Origin: Pseudomonas maioricensis
Lineage (GTDB): Bacteria > Pseudomonadota > Gammaproteobacteria > Pseudomonadales > Pseudomonadaceae
Direction of reading: 5' to 3'
NCBI RefSeq assembly: GCF_022790535.1
Contig: NZ_LOHG01000014.1
Location: 1 to 64,000 of the forward strand
DNA length: 64,000 nucleotides
Shown: piece by piece, positions 8,970 to 17,935 of the stretch
How the letters are laid out: every line of letters starts with the position of its first letter
How positions within the stretch are numbered: position 1 is the stretch's first letter
Program-made: the position numbers and the translations under genes
The notes under the pieces: generated by a model
Told to the model about the DNA's origin: nothing
Seen by the model: the letters and a program-made list of their open reading frames with translations, nothing else
Database searches by the model: none

Positions 8970-8988
8970 AATAGTGAGAATCATTATC
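8970..8988. promoter_or_regulatory. Putative Fur box before the two-component genes
   Basis: AATAGTGAGAATCATTATC matches the 19-bp Fur consensus GATAATGATAATCATTATC at 16 positions. It overlaps the -10-like GAGAAT (8976-8981) of a possible promoter whose -35 is TTGACT (8954-8959), a typical repressor position. It is about 90 nt upstream of the response-regulator start. Confidence 0.6.
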
Positions 8989-8995
8989 ATTACAT

Positions 8996-9011
8996 TTAAC
9001 AATTCTTAACC
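8996..9011. promoter_or_regulatory. Weak copy of the island's palindromic motif
   Basis: TTAACAATTCTTAACC agrees with the island motif TTAAGCATTCTTAATG at 12 of 16 positions. It could mediate autoregulation of the two-component system. Unlike the four strong copies, it has no -35-like hexamer 9 nt downstream, so confidence is low. Confidence 0.35.
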
Positions 9012-9075
9012 CTATTCCAAGCGCACTGTTGTTAAAAGAGAGCCCGCTTAGAGCAAAGCCAGAAGGAAGATCGAC

Positions 9076-9741
9076 ATGCGAGTACTGGTGGTAGAGGACG
9101 ATGTGGCCGTGAGCCACTGGCTCGGCAGCAAACTGCATGCAAGCGGGCACAACTGTCGGATGACCGATAACGGCGAAGGCGCGCTGGAAATGCTTGAGCG
9201 TGAAGCTTTCGACGTTGTGATCCTGGACCGCATCCTGCCGAAAATGGACGGTATAGAAGTACTGACACGTCTGCACGGCAAGCCTCATCCTCCGGTCCTG
9301 ATTCTCTCGGCCAACGACCAGTCTGCTGATCGAGTCGAAGGCCTGCGGGCCGGGGCCGATGACTACCTGGGCAAGCCTTTTGATTTCACCGAGTTGCTGC
9401 TGCGCCTAGAACTCCTGGCCCGTCGGCGCAGCCAGTCAACCCACGAGGAAAGCATCCAGATCGAAGACTTGCACATTGATCTGGGTCGGCGCGAAGTCAC
9501 ACGCGGCGGCCAGCGCATCGACCTCACCGACAAGGAGTACAAACTGCTGCTGGTACTGGCTAAAAACAATGGCCAGACCGTCACCCGCGGCATGCTCCTG
9601 GAAAAAGTCTGGGGTTATCACTTCGATCCGCAGACCAACCTGATCGACGTCCACCTGTCGAAACTGCGCACCAAGATCGACAAAGGTTTCCAGCGCTCAA
9701 TGATCCGTACGATTCGTGCCATTGGATACGCCCTTGGTTAA
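9076..9741 (+). CDS. OmpR/PhoB-type response regulator
   Basis: 221 residues. The receiver domain (residues 1-115) has the acidic pair EDD (8-10), phospho-acceptor Asp51 in VVILDRILPKMDG and the conserved Lys in LGKPF. The C-terminal winged helix (about 128-221) carries LTDKEYKLLLVL, then VDVH-like DVHLSKLRTKID and IRTIRAIGYAL. Good Shine-Dalgarno AGAAGGAAG precedes the ATG. It overlaps the sensor-kinase gene. As the only regulator next to the pilus locus, it is the likeliest binder of the repeated CATTAAG-N4-CTTAATG operator. Confidence 0.94.
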   Translation: MRVLVVEDDVAVSHWLGSKLHASGHNCRMTDNGEGALEMLEREAFDVVILDRILPKMDGIEVLTRLHGKPHPPVLILSANDQSADRVEGLRAGADDYLGKPFDFTELLLRLELLARRRSQSTHEESIQIEDLHIDLGRREVTRGGQRIDLTDKEYKLLLVLAKNNGQTVTRGMLLEKVWGYHFDPQTNLIDVHLSKLRTKIDKGFQRSMIRTIRAIGYALG

Positions 9742-11125
9742 CACCGACAACCTCAAGCTGCTGCTGAATACCAGTAACTTTCGTCAGGCCACCACGATCG
9801 CCTTTATCTGTTTACTGGTAGCGCTGGCTTCGATCATTTTGTGTAACCACCTGCTGGAGATCGTCATGCGAAGTCATGTGCGCGAGATGATCCTGGCCGA
9901 CGTGCGCTCGCAGCAACTCAATGGCCGCCTGCAGAAAACCGAGCAGGTGCTGGCAGCACTGGCGTATCGCGACCCTTTCGAAACGCGCAAGGACCGCCAC
10001 GCTCTGTTGTTCGACAGCAATGACAATGTGGTTTTCGGCGACGCCAGCCTGCTTCTGCAAAGGCACTGTAAAGAGCTCTGCAACAATAACTGGCGTCATA
10101 CCCAAGTGATTGATGCACACGGCAACGAAAGCGAAATACTCGGTTTGCTGGTGCCACTCGCCGATGGCGGTCATTACTTCAGTGCGTACGATCTGCACCC
10201 GATGCTGGAACGCACCCGCATCATTCCGTTGCTGACTGGCGCAGGCCTGCTGCTGATTTTGTTGTTCATCCTGCTCACCAGCTTGCCGTTCAGTATGCGC
10301 AACATGTACCGCATCAATCGCATCCGCCATGCGCTTGCGCTGTACGCCAAGGGCGATCACAGCGTGACGGTGCCGCACGACGAATACGGCGACGAGTTCG
10401 ATCAGTTGGGCAGTGACGTCAATTTATGCCTGCAACGCATCAACCGGTTGATGGACGAGGTGCGTAACGTCACCAGCCATATTGCGCATGAGTTGCGCAC
10501 GCCACTGACCCGCCTGCAGAGCCGCCTGCAAAACGCCACAGAAGGCGTGGACGGCGACATCCGTGCCGAGCTGTTGCAGGCCGTCAAAGAGAGCGAGCGA
10601 ATTCAGAATCTGTTCCGCGCCGTGATGCGCGTGGGTGAAGTTGAAACCGGCCGCTGCGCTCATGACTTCGAAAATATTCAGGCTCACGAACTGCTGATCG
10701 ACGTGCGTGATTACTACCTGCCATTGGCTGAAGAACTAGGCTGTCCGTTGCTCATCGACACCGACAGCCGTTGCTGGCTGTACGGCGACAGGGCCTTGCT
10801 GTTTCAAGCCATGGCCAATCTGGTGGATAACGCACTGAAATACGCACCACGCGGCCTGCCCATTACCCTCTTCGCCTCCCACCATCAGGATTGGAGCCAC
10901 TTGGGCGTCGCCGATTGCGGCCCCGGTATTCCGGCGCAGATGAACGACAAGGCCATGGAGCGCTTTCAACGCCTGGACACCAGCGGCAACGTGCCCGGTA
11001 ATGGTTTGGGACTCACGCTCAGCAAGGCGATCTGCGACCTGCACGGCGGCTCGCTGAAGCTGCTCGACAACAACCCCGGGTTACGCGCCACCATCAAGAT
11101 CAAGGCACGTCAGGAACTGCGCTGA
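9716..11125 (+). CDS. Membrane sensor histidine kinase
   Basis: Up to 469 residues, starting at GTG 9716 inside the regulator gene. Another in-frame start such as TTG 9734 is possible because no clear ribosome site is seen. A transmembrane segment lies near 25-46, a periplasmic sensor of about 120 residues follows, and the second segment is near 170-195. HAMP, then the H-box HIAHELRTPLTRL with His258, N-box NLVDNALKYAPRG, G1 DCGPGIP and G2 GNGLGLTLSKAI are all intact. The sensor part shows no recognisable ligand domain. It pairs with the upstream response regulator. Confidence 0.93.
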   Translation: MPLDTPLVNTDNLKLLLNTSNFRQATTIAFICLLVALASIILCNHLLEIVMRSHVREMILADVRSQQLNGRLQKTEQVLAALAYRDPFETRKDRHALLFDSNDNVVFGDASLLLQRHCKELCNNNWRHTQVIDAHGNESEILGLLVPLADGGHYFSAYDLHPMLERTRIIPLLTGAGLLLILLFILLTSLPFSMRNMYRINRIRHALALYAKGDHSVTVPHDEYGDEFDQLGSDVNLCLQRINRLMDEVRNVTSHIAHELRTPLTRLQSRLQNATEGVDGDIRAELLQAVKESERIQNLFRAVMRVGEVETGRCAHDFENIQAHELLIDVRDYYLPLAEELGCPLLIDTDSRCWLYGDRALLFQAMANLVDNALKYAPRGLPITLFASHHQDWSHLGVADCGPGIPAQMNDKAMERFQRLDTSGNVPGNGLGLTLSKAICDLHGGSLKLLDNNPGLRATIKIKARQELR

Positions 11126-11137
11126 AACGACTGCGTT

Positions 11138-11194
11138 CCTTAAGCATTCTTAATGATCGCGTACTTGTTAACCAATTGAGAATGAATCTTAATA
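11138..11194 (+). promoter_or_regulatory. flp promoter with palindromic operator
   Basis: The operator (core TTAAGCATTCTTAATG, 11140-11155) is followed after exactly 9 nt by TTGTTA (11165-11170) and, 17-18 nt on, CTTAAT/TTAATA (11188-11194). The spacer contains TGAGAATGAATCTTAAT, which is Fur-like. The placement next to the -35 fits activation by an OmpR-type regulator. Confidence 0.7.
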
Positions 11195-11261
11195 TCGGCC
11201 ATTCCGGGGCATATCTCCCCAGATCAGATTTGATTACCGAGCCGATAAAAGGAGCCTCTCA

Positions 11262-11462
11262 ATGTCCCCGTCCCTGAAAAAATTCCTCGCTGATGAAAGC
11301 GGTGTGACAGCCATCGAATACGGCATTCTCGCGGCCGCCATGGCCGCTGCGATTGGTGTGATCTTCGGCTCCGATGGCGTATTCGTGACAGCTCTCAAGG
11401 ATCGTTTCTCGTCCATCGCGGACCAGATCACCAACACCAATAACCCTGGCACCTCTAAGTAA
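11262..11462 (+). CDS. flp: Flp-type type IVb pilin
   Basis: 66-residue major pilin of the Tad system. The prepilin leader ends at Gly-Val (DESGVTAIEYGILAA) and is followed by the hydrophobic helix of Flp pilins. The conserved Glu-Tyr pair after the cleavage site is present. AAAGGAG at 11248-11254 gives a strong ribosome site, as expected for the most abundant subunit. It is the first gene of the pilus operon, and the prepilin peptidase gene follows 21 nt later. Confidence 0.95.
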   Translation: MSPSLKKFLADESGVTAIEYGILAAAMAAAIGVIFGSDGVFVTALKDRFSSIADQITNTNNPGTSK

Positions 11463-11483
11463 GCAAGCGAATCGGAGCCAGTC

Positions 11484-12041
11484 ATGGGCGACACTTTCAT
11501 CATGCTGGTTCTGCTTCCAGCGCTGGCCTGGGTGATCTGTTCGGATCTGCTCTACCGCCGTATTCACAACTTGCTGGTGGTGTTGCTCTTCGCTGTCTGG
11601 CTGTTTCTGCCGATGTCCGCCGCGTTCGGTCTCGGCCCATGGGGCGCGATGAGCGGTGATCAGCTGTTGAGCCTGCTGGCTCGCTGCGGGGCAACTGCAA
11701 CGATGGTCTTGCTGGTGGGCTACAGCTTGTTCTGCTTGGGCCGGGTGGGTGCCGGTGACGTAAAACTGATGGCTGTGCTGTGCCTCTGGGCAGGTGACGG
11801 GCAGATGGTTTTCCTCATCGTTACAGCCTTGGCAGGCGGCGTACTGGCACTGCTTCTACCGATGTTGAGCGTCGTCGAAAACAGTCTCGCCAAGGGCTGG
11901 CAACAGTTGGCGACACAACACCTGAAGCTGAATATCGAAACACCGACAGTGCTGACCGAAAACCGCCCGCTTGGCATTCCTTATGGTCTGGCCATTGCGA
12001 CCGGAGCGCTCTACACCCTGTTCGTCCCCATTCACTCCTGA
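11484..12041 (+). CDS. tadV: Prepilin peptidase TadV/CpaA (A24 family)
   Basis: 185 residues, polytopic inner-membrane aspartic protease that trims Flp and TadE/F leaders. The two catalytic Asp are visible in CSDLLYRRIHNLL (near residue 14) and GRVGAGDVKLMAV, the GxGD motif. It lacks the N-methylase domain of PilD, as usual for TadV. Immediately downstream of flp. Confidence 0.92.
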   Translation: MGDTFIMLVLLPALAWVICSDLLYRRIHNLLVVLLFAVWLFLPMSAAFGLGPWGAMSGDQLLSLLARCGATATMVLLVGYSLFCLGRVGAGDVKLMAVLCLWAGDGQMVFLIVTALAGGVLALLLPMLSVVENSLAKGWQQLATQHLKLNIETPTVLTENRPLGIPYGLAIATGALYTLFVPIHS

Positions 12042-12056
12042 CAGCACGGTTCACTC

Positions 12057-12962
12057 ATGAAAGCCCCCTCCATTCTTCTTCTGGCAGGCACCTTGCTGGT
12101 GGCTGGCAGTGCAGCATTGCTGGTCCGAGTCATGTTGAAACCCGCCCCTGCCACCGTCGTACAGCAGCAAGCGCCTAAAAAGGTCGAACCGGTGAACCTG
12201 CAAGCCATTCTGGTTGCCAGCCGTGACCTCAAACCTGGCGAGTTCATCGACACCGCTGCGGTGCGCTGGGAAGAAACCGAGCAGGAGCATTCACCGCTGC
12301 TCTACTTCCTCAAGAGCAAGGACAACGTCGGCATGGTCCTGGGTGCGACCGTGCGCCAACCCATCGGCAAAAACGAGGCGCTGGCCAGCAACTTGCTGGT
12401 CCACCCGGGCCAACCGGGATTCATCGCCGCGGTAATCAAACCGGGCCTGCGAGCGATTTCCGTGCCGACCAGTGCCGTAGCCAGTAACTCCGGCCTGATC
12501 TCCACGGGCGACCGTGTCGATGTGATCCTCAGTCTGGACCGGGATAAAGAAGAATCCACGCTGCAGCCGGGCCAGATCGTCCCGCGTCTTGCATCGCAGA
12601 CGTTGCTGCGCGGTGTACGAGTGCTGGCCTTGAACAACGTCACCCGTGGCGAGTTGACGCCGCGCAGTGAGGAAGCCGAGCCAAAGAAAACCAAGCGTGA
12701 GTTCTATGACACCGCGACGCTGGAAGTCAGCCCGGCGCAAGCCGAACGCCTGGCCGTAGCCAGAGAGATCGGCACCCTGCAACTGGTCCTGCTCAGTGCC
12801 AGCGAGCCGGTTGCGCAAACCACGGTGGTAAATCCAGACCGGGTCACCTCACTGACCCAAAGCACCAGCATCTACGACAGCTTTAGCGGCCAGGCCCCCA
12901 AAGCGCCCAAGGTCCAGATGTACCGTGGTGCTCAGGCCGAAGTTCTCGACTTCACCCGGTAA
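12057..12962 (+). CDS. rcpC: Pilus assembly protein RcpC/CpaB
   Basis: 301 residues with an N-terminal membrane anchor (residues 5-23) and a SAF domain beginning at LQAILVASRDLKPGEFID (about residue 49). CpaB/RcpC proteins sit in the periplasm and support the secretin channel. It lies 15 nt after tadV and 66 nt before the secretin gene, in the canonical Tad order. Confidence 0.93.
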   Translation: MKAPSILLLAGTLLVAGSAALLVRVMLKPAPATVVQQQAPKKVEPVNLQAILVASRDLKPGEFIDTAAVRWEETEQEHSPLLYFLKSKDNVGMVLGATVRQPIGKNEALASNLLVHPGQPGFIAAVIKPGLRAISVPTSAVASNSGLISTGDRVDVILSLDRDKEESTLQPGQIVPRLASQTLLRGVRVLALNNVTRGELTPRSEEAEPKKTKREFYDTATLEVSPAQAERLAVAREIGTLQLVLLSASEPVAQTTVVNPDRVTSLTQSTSIYDSFSGQAPKAPKVQMYRGAQAEVLDFTR

Positions 12963-13028
12963 CCACCCATTGCCATAGCACACCGCCGGACAGAACCGGC
13001 CGGAACAGCCCACTCGGAATCACAGACA

Positions 13029-14534
13029 ATGAAGTTCGTTTCGAAAGCTCCCGCCGCCTCGCTGGCCTGCGCCCTCGCTGCAAGCCTGATCTGGTCCAGC
13101 ATGGCCTGCGCACAGGATGCCCCGGCCGCCCCGGATGAAGCCGATCAAGGCCAGGATGAAGCTGATCAGGGCCAATACGTCGTCCAGGAGCAACCTGCAC
13201 CGAAAAGGCTGAACCTGCCGCGCAAGCTGACTCAAGTCAAAGAGACAGAAGACGTGCAACTGCTGGTCAAGCAAGGACGCTTGCTGCAGCTCCCGAGAGC
13301 CGCGACCACTGTCCTGGTCGCAGACCCGTCAGTGGCCAGCTTTCAAGTGCCCTCGCCCGGAAGTGTCTTTGTGTTTGCGCAGAACGCGGGTATCACGACC
13401 CTGTACGCCATGGATGAAAATGACGAGGTTATCGCGGCGCTGCGTCTGGTCGCTACACACGACCTGTCAGCGCTGAGCAAGCAGATCGCCGAAGAAGTGC
13501 CTGGCTCCAAAATCGAATTCGGACCGTCTTCGGGCAGCGGCCTGATAGTACGCGGCAGCGTGCGCACACCTCAGCAAGCCAAGCAGGTCATCAAAAGCGT
13601 CGAGGCTTATCTGGGTGCAGCAGACAGCAGTTCCCAGGGTGGCGCTGGTGGCGGCGGCGCAGCGGGGGGCGCTGGCGGTGGCGGCGCTCCTGCGCCCAAA
13701 GTCATCAACCAACTGAAAGTCGAACTGTCCGCTCAGGTCAACATCAGCGTACGGATCGTCGAAGTGTCGCGCAGCATGACCACATCGCTGGGCATGAACT
13801 GGGGCGTGGCGCTCAAGGACGGTAACTTCTTCTTCAGCAACGCCAGCAGCCTGTTCGATGCAACCACAGGGGCAATCCTGCAGCCGACCGGCACCAATAC
13901 TGTTGGTCAGGGCACGCGTACTCGAGGCTCGACCACGGTATCAGGCCTGCTGACAGCACTGTCCGAGGACGGGCTGGCCACAGTGCTGGCCGAACCAAAC
14001 CTTACAGCGATGTCCGGCGAGACAGCGGGTTTCGCAGCAGGCGGCGAAGTGCCAATCGTGATCATCACCAACAACAACGTGACCATCGAGTACAAGCAGT
14101 ACGGCGTGATCATGCGCATGACGCCAACCCTGCTGTCGCCCAACCGCATCAGCCTGCATGTGGCCCCGGAAGTCAGCGATCTGTCGGACGAGGGCGCGGT
14201 CATCCTGCAGGGCAACGTCATCCCGGCGTTCAAAGTCCGCCGCGCCGACACCACCGTAGAGCTTGCCAGCGGCCAGAGTTTTGCCCTGGCAGGCATGCTG
14301 CGCAGCAACGTCGCCCAACAGGTCACCGGCGTGCCAGGCCTGAAAAGCATCCCTGGCATTGGCCGCCTGTTCGAGACCGAAACCAGCTCACAGGAAGACA
14401 CCGAGCTGGTCATCATCGCCACCGCCTACGTCGTGGAACCAACAGTGCCAAGCGATCTGCAGACACCGGGCCGAGGCATTCGCGCGCTGGACGCCCAAAT
14501 GCCAAGCCAGGCGTCCGCTGGCTACCTGTACTGA
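13029..14534 (+). CDS. rcpA: Tad secretin RcpA/CpaC
   Basis: 501 residues, outer-membrane channel through which the Flp pilus exits. A signal peptide ends near ACAQDAPA. The N-terminal CpaC/BON region includes PSPGSVFVFAQNAGITTLYAM. A Gly/Ala-rich hinge at about 200-222 precedes the secretin domain with the family stretch VAGVPGLKSIPGIGRLFE-like sequence (here TGVPGLKSIPGIGRLF). Family length and position are normal. An acidic repeat EADQGQDEADQGQ follows the signal peptide and is unusual. Confidence 0.94.
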   Translation: MKFVSKAPAASLACALAASLIWSSMACAQDAPAAPDEADQGQDEADQGQYVVQEQPAPKRLNLPRKLTQVKETEDVQLLVKQGRLLQLPRAATTVLVADPSVASFQVPSPGSVFVFAQNAGITTLYAMDENDEVIAALRLVATHDLSALSKQIAEEVPGSKIEFGPSSGSGLIVRGSVRTPQQAKQVIKSVEAYLGAADSSSQGGAGGGGAAGGAGGGGAPAPKVINQLKVELSAQVNISVRIVEVSRSMTTSLGMNWGVALKDGNFFFSNASSLFDATTGAILQPTGTNTVGQGTRTRGSTTVSGLLTALSEDGLATVLAEPNLTAMSGETAGFAAGGEVPIVIITNNNVTIEYKQYGVIMRMTPTLLSPNRISLHVAPEVSDLSDEGAVILQGNVIPAFKVRRADTTVELASGQSFALAGMLRSNVAQQVTGVPGLKSIPGIGRLFETETSSQEDTELVIIATAYVVEPTVPSDLQTPGRGIRALDAQMPSQASAGYLY

Positions 14535-14549
14535 GACCCGGAGAACATC

Positions 14550-15212
14550 ATGCCCGTTGTCAAATCACTGCTTTCTCTCGTCGTCGTGGCCCTGCTGCTC
14601 GGTGGCTGCGACCGCCCGCTGAACCAGATGCGTGAAAGCCGTTTCGCGCCCCATGACCAGGCTCAGGCACAAGGCATTACTGTTGCGCCTTCGGCCATGG
14701 TCACCTCTTTGCAGGCCACACCCAATGGCGGTTTTACTCCAGAGTCCCTGGCCAACCTCAACACCTTGCTCAAGGCCCAGGGGCGTCTGCGTAACCAGAC
14801 CCTGACGCTGCAACCCCTGACACCGGTTGGCGAAAAACTCGCTGAACGTCTGGCCAGCGTCTTGCGCGAGCAAGGTGCGAATCTTCAGCAACTGCGGGTC
14901 GCGCCAGTACAACTGCAAGCTGGCAACACTCAGGACTGGGACCTGCAGGTCATCTCCGAAGCCCTGGTGGTCAAAACCCCGGAATGCGCCATCGCTGACG
15001 ATAAAACCTGGACCGTCAAACCCTACATGGCAGTCGGGACGCTCGGTTGTGCCAATCGCGCCAACGTGGCCCGCATGGTCGCCGACCCGCGTGATCTGGT
15101 CAGGGCGCAAACCCTCGACGCCGGTGACGGAACAGCGGCGGTGAATGCAGTGAGTCGCTACCAGGACGGCGAGACCCGCGAGTTGCTCGATATCGACTTC
15201 AACGAAGACTGA
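14550..15212 (+). CDS. CpaD-family pilus lipoprotein
   Basis: 220 residues. The lipobox LLLGGC places the acylated Cys near residue 20, so it is an outer-membrane lipoprotein. The segment with CAIADDKTWTVKPYMAVGTLGCANRANVARMVADPRDL matches CpaD proteins (a conserved LGCANxxNxAxMVADPRDL region). CpaD helps assemble the secretin. It sits 15 nt after the secretin gene. Confidence 0.85.
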   Translation: MPVVKSLLSLVVVALLLGGCDRPLNQMRESRFAPHDQAQAQGITVAPSAMVTSLQATPNGGFTPESLANLNTLLKAQGRLRNQTLTLQPLTPVGEKLAERLASVLREQGANLQQLRVAPVQLQAGNTQDWDLQVISEALVVKTPECAIADDKTWTVKPYMAVGTLGCANRANVARMVADPRDLVRAQTLDAGDGTAAVNAVSRYQDGETRELLDIDFNED

Positions 15213-15297
15213 TCTTCTGGACCAGCACGCCGGGCCTGAGCACGGCGTTCTGCATACTCCAGCAATCAGTGCTGCCAGGCGCCGAGAGGACATCAAC

Positions 15298-16536
15298 ATG
15301 AATGACAACACCCTTCACAGCAGCGACAACCAACCGTTAAACAGCGGCGTCATGCTATTCCCCTCCTCCGCCCAGGAAGCACAGCGTTTCGTCGAGCAGA
15401 TCGTGCGTCTGGGTCATGACGCCAGCCACGTTCTGGCAGGCGGTATCGGCGCAGCCATCAACTGGAGCCAGGTCAACCCGTCGCCCGCCGTGATGCTGGT
15501 GGACATCGATGGCGACCCACTGCCTTTGCAATCGCTCAGTGAGCTGTTTGAAAACTGTGACCCTACGTGCCAGATCGTTACCACTGGCAGCCGTCAGGAT
15601 GTGGATCTCTACCGTACCCTGCTGCGCAACGGAGTCTGCGATTACCTGGTCAAGCCGGTGCCTTTTGACTTGCTGGCAGCAACGCTGGCCAGAGCACAGG
15701 GGGCCGATCAGCACGAAGCCCATGGCGTGCGTAACGGCCGCACCATTGCCATTACCGGTGCCAGCGGCGGTTGTGGCAGCAGCACCGTGGCTGCCGGGTT
15801 GGCGCAATTGCTTTCAGAGCAACGTCACACGGCGACGGCTGTGGTGGACTTCGACCGTCACAATGGCGACCTCGCCTTGCTGCTGGGCTACGACGGCGAT
15901 GCCGGGCTGGCTGGCGCATTGAACAGCAACGAGATCGACAGCCGTTTCCTGCAACGCTCGATGGGCAAGATCAATGATCGCCTGCACTTGCTCGCTCAGG
16001 AGCCTAGCTACCAGATCGATCCGCATCTGGCGGTCGACCATCTGCTCAGTCTCGGCGGCAACCTGTGCCGCATGTTCAATCAGGTGATCTGGGACCTGCC
16101 CGCTGGCCGCCCAAGCGGCTCCATGGAGGTATTGGCCCACGCGCAAACACGTATTGTCCTCGCCGACATGAACGTCCAGGACGCACGTAATACCCACCGG
16201 TTGCTGCGCGAAATTGGCGATGAGAGCGAGGGTCAGCATCTGCTGCTGGTGATCAACCCGTCGCGAGGCAATCTGGCGTCGGGTGTCGAGCGTCAGCAAT
16301 TCGAAGAGTTCGTCGAACGGCGCATCGACCTGGTCCTGCCGTATGTCGCTCAATCCTTGAGCAACAGCCTGCTGACCGGCCCTCTGCGCCTGTCCAGCGC
16401 GCCAGCGTTCCAAAGCACTTTACTGGAACTGGCCGACCTGGCGTGCGGGCATACGCCACGTAAAACCAGCCTGCAAAGCGGCAACATCATCAGCCGCCTG
16501 AAGAACGTTCTGGGCCGAAGCCGTTCGGCCGCCTGA
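15298..16536 (+). CDS. tadZ: Tad localization ATPase-like protein TadZ/CpaE
   Basis: 412 residues: an N-terminal receiver-like domain (about 1-135) followed by a ParA/MinD-type domain. TadZ directs the assembly machine to a cell site. The P-loop reads GASGGCGSST, so both lysines of the deviant Walker A box (KGGxGKS/T) are replaced, while the later VVDFDRHNGDLALLLG region is conserved. Nucleotide hydrolysis may be lost or altered. It precedes tadA by 31 nt. Confidence 0.9.
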   Translation: MNDNTLHSSDNQPLNSGVMLFPSSAQEAQRFVEQIVRLGHDASHVLAGGIGAAINWSQVNPSPAVMLVDIDGDPLPLQSLSELFENCDPTCQIVTTGSRQDVDLYRTLLRNGVCDYLVKPVPFDLLAATLARAQGADQHEAHGVRNGRTIAITGASGGCGSSTVAAGLAQLLSEQRHTATAVVDFDRHNGDLALLLGYDGDAGLAGALNSNEIDSRFLQRSMGKINDRLHLLAQEPSYQIDPHLAVDHLLSLGGNLCRMFNQVIWDLPAGRPSGSMEVLAHAQTRIVLADMNVQDARNTHRLLREIGDESEGQHLLLVINPSRGNLASGVERQQFEEFVERRIDLVLPYVAQSLSNSLLTGPLRLSSAPAFQSTLLELADLACGHTPRKTSLQSGNIISRLKNVLGRSRSAA

Positions 16537-16567
16537 AAACGACCGACCAGGAACGAGGAATTCAAAC

Positions 16568-17935
16568 ATGCTCATCCGTCAGCCGCAAAAACCGCAACCC
16601 GCACGAAAGCAAGCACCGGAAACATCCGCCCCGGCGGCGGTGCAGGAAGTTCGCGCCACCACGGTTGCCCGGAACATGCCGGGCAAATCGCTGGACAGTG
16701 CAGGTGCGCATAACCGGCGGCTGATTCGCGGCCACCTGTATGACCAGATCGACCCGCTGAAAGCCGCCGCGATGGGCCGCGATAAATTGCGCGGGCAGAT
16801 CGAGTCACTGATCCGCCGCATCTGTGACGAAAACCGCTTGCAGCTCTCCCGTCAGGAAGAGGAAACCATTGCCGAAGAAATGCTCAACGAGATGGTTGGC
16901 ATTGGTCCGATCCAGCCGTTGCTGGCAGACGACTCGGTGAACGACATTCTGGTCAACGGCGCCGGGCAAGTCTTCGTCGAGCGCTACGGCAAGCTGGAGT
17001 TGTCACCCATTACCTTCGTCGACGAAGCCCATGTGTTTAACACGGCGCAGCGTATTGCCGCCGCAGTCGGCCGACGCATCGACGAGACTCATCCAATGGT
17101 CGACGCGCGTCTGGCCGACGGCAGCCGGGTCAACGTGATCACCTATCCGCTGGCGATCGATGGCACGACGATTTCCATTCGTAAGTTCATGCGCCGCAAC
17201 ATGTCCCTGGAAAGCCTGTCCGAGCGCGGTGCTATCTCCATGGAAATGGTCGAGGTGTTGCGCCGGGCCATGGTCGCCAAACTCAATATTATTGTTTCCG
17301 GCGGGACCGGTGCAGGCAAGACCACCTTGCTCAACGCCCTGTCGCAAAAGATCAGTGATGAAGATCGCATCATCACCATCGAAGACGCCGCCGAGCTGCA
17401 GTTGCAGCAAATTCATGTGGTGCGCCTTGAAACCCGCCCGGTCAGCGCCGAAGGCACTGGCAAAGTTGATCAGCGGGACCTGGTGCGTAACGCCCTGCGG
17501 ATGCGCCCTGACCGGATCATTCTCGGTGAAGTGCGCGGCGGCGAAAGCTTCGACATGCTCCAGGCGATGAACACCGGTCACGATGGCTCGCTGTGTACGG
17601 TCCACGCCAACACCCCGCGCGACGCGATCATGCGTCTGGAAAACATGGTGATGATGGCCAGCATGCAACTGCCGCTGGAAGCTATTCGCCGACAGATCGC
17701 CAGTGCCGTCAATTTGATCGTGCAAGTGGAACGCATGCGCGATGGCGCACGGCGCATCGTCTCCATTACTGAAGTCTGCGGCATGGAAAACGAAGTCATC
17801 CAGAGCCAGGAACTGTTCAGTTTCAAGACCACCAGTGTCGATGCCAAAGGCCGTCTGAGCGGGCAGTTCGTTTCCAGTGGCCAGCGCCCGCAGTTCTACA
17901 CTAGTCACGCGCACCTGTTCGAAGGTCAGGCTTGA
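16568..17935 (+). CDS. tadA: Tad secretion ATPase TadA/CpaF
   Basis: 455 residues, hexameric cytoplasmic ATPase of the type II/IV secretion superfamily. Walker A GGTGAGKTTLLNAL, the Asp box IITIEDAAELQL, the Walker B region DRIILGEVRGGE and the His box MNTGHDGSLCTVHANTPRDA are all present. It powers polymerisation, and probably retraction, of Flp pili through TadB/TadC. The stop overlaps the tadB start. Confidence 0.96.
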   Translation: MLIRQPQKPQPARKQAPETSAPAAVQEVRATTVARNMPGKSLDSAGAHNRRLIRGHLYDQIDPLKAAAMGRDKLRGQIESLIRRICDENRLQLSRQEEETIAEEMLNEMVGIGPIQPLLADDSVNDILVNGAGQVFVERYGKLELSPITFVDEAHVFNTAQRIAAAVGRRIDETHPMVDARLADGSRVNVITYPLAIDGTTISIRKFMRRNMSLESLSERGAISMEMVEVLRRAMVAKLNIIVSGGTGAGKTTLLNALSQKISDEDRIITIEDAAELQLQQIHVVRLETRPVSAEGTGKVDQRDLVRNALRMRPDRIILGEVRGGESFDMLQAMNTGHDGSLCTVHANTPRDAIMRLENMVMMASMQLPLEAIRRQIASAVNLIVQVERMRDGARRIVSITEVCGMENEVIQSQELFSFKTTSVDAKGRLSGQFVSSGQRPQFYTSHAHLFEGQA

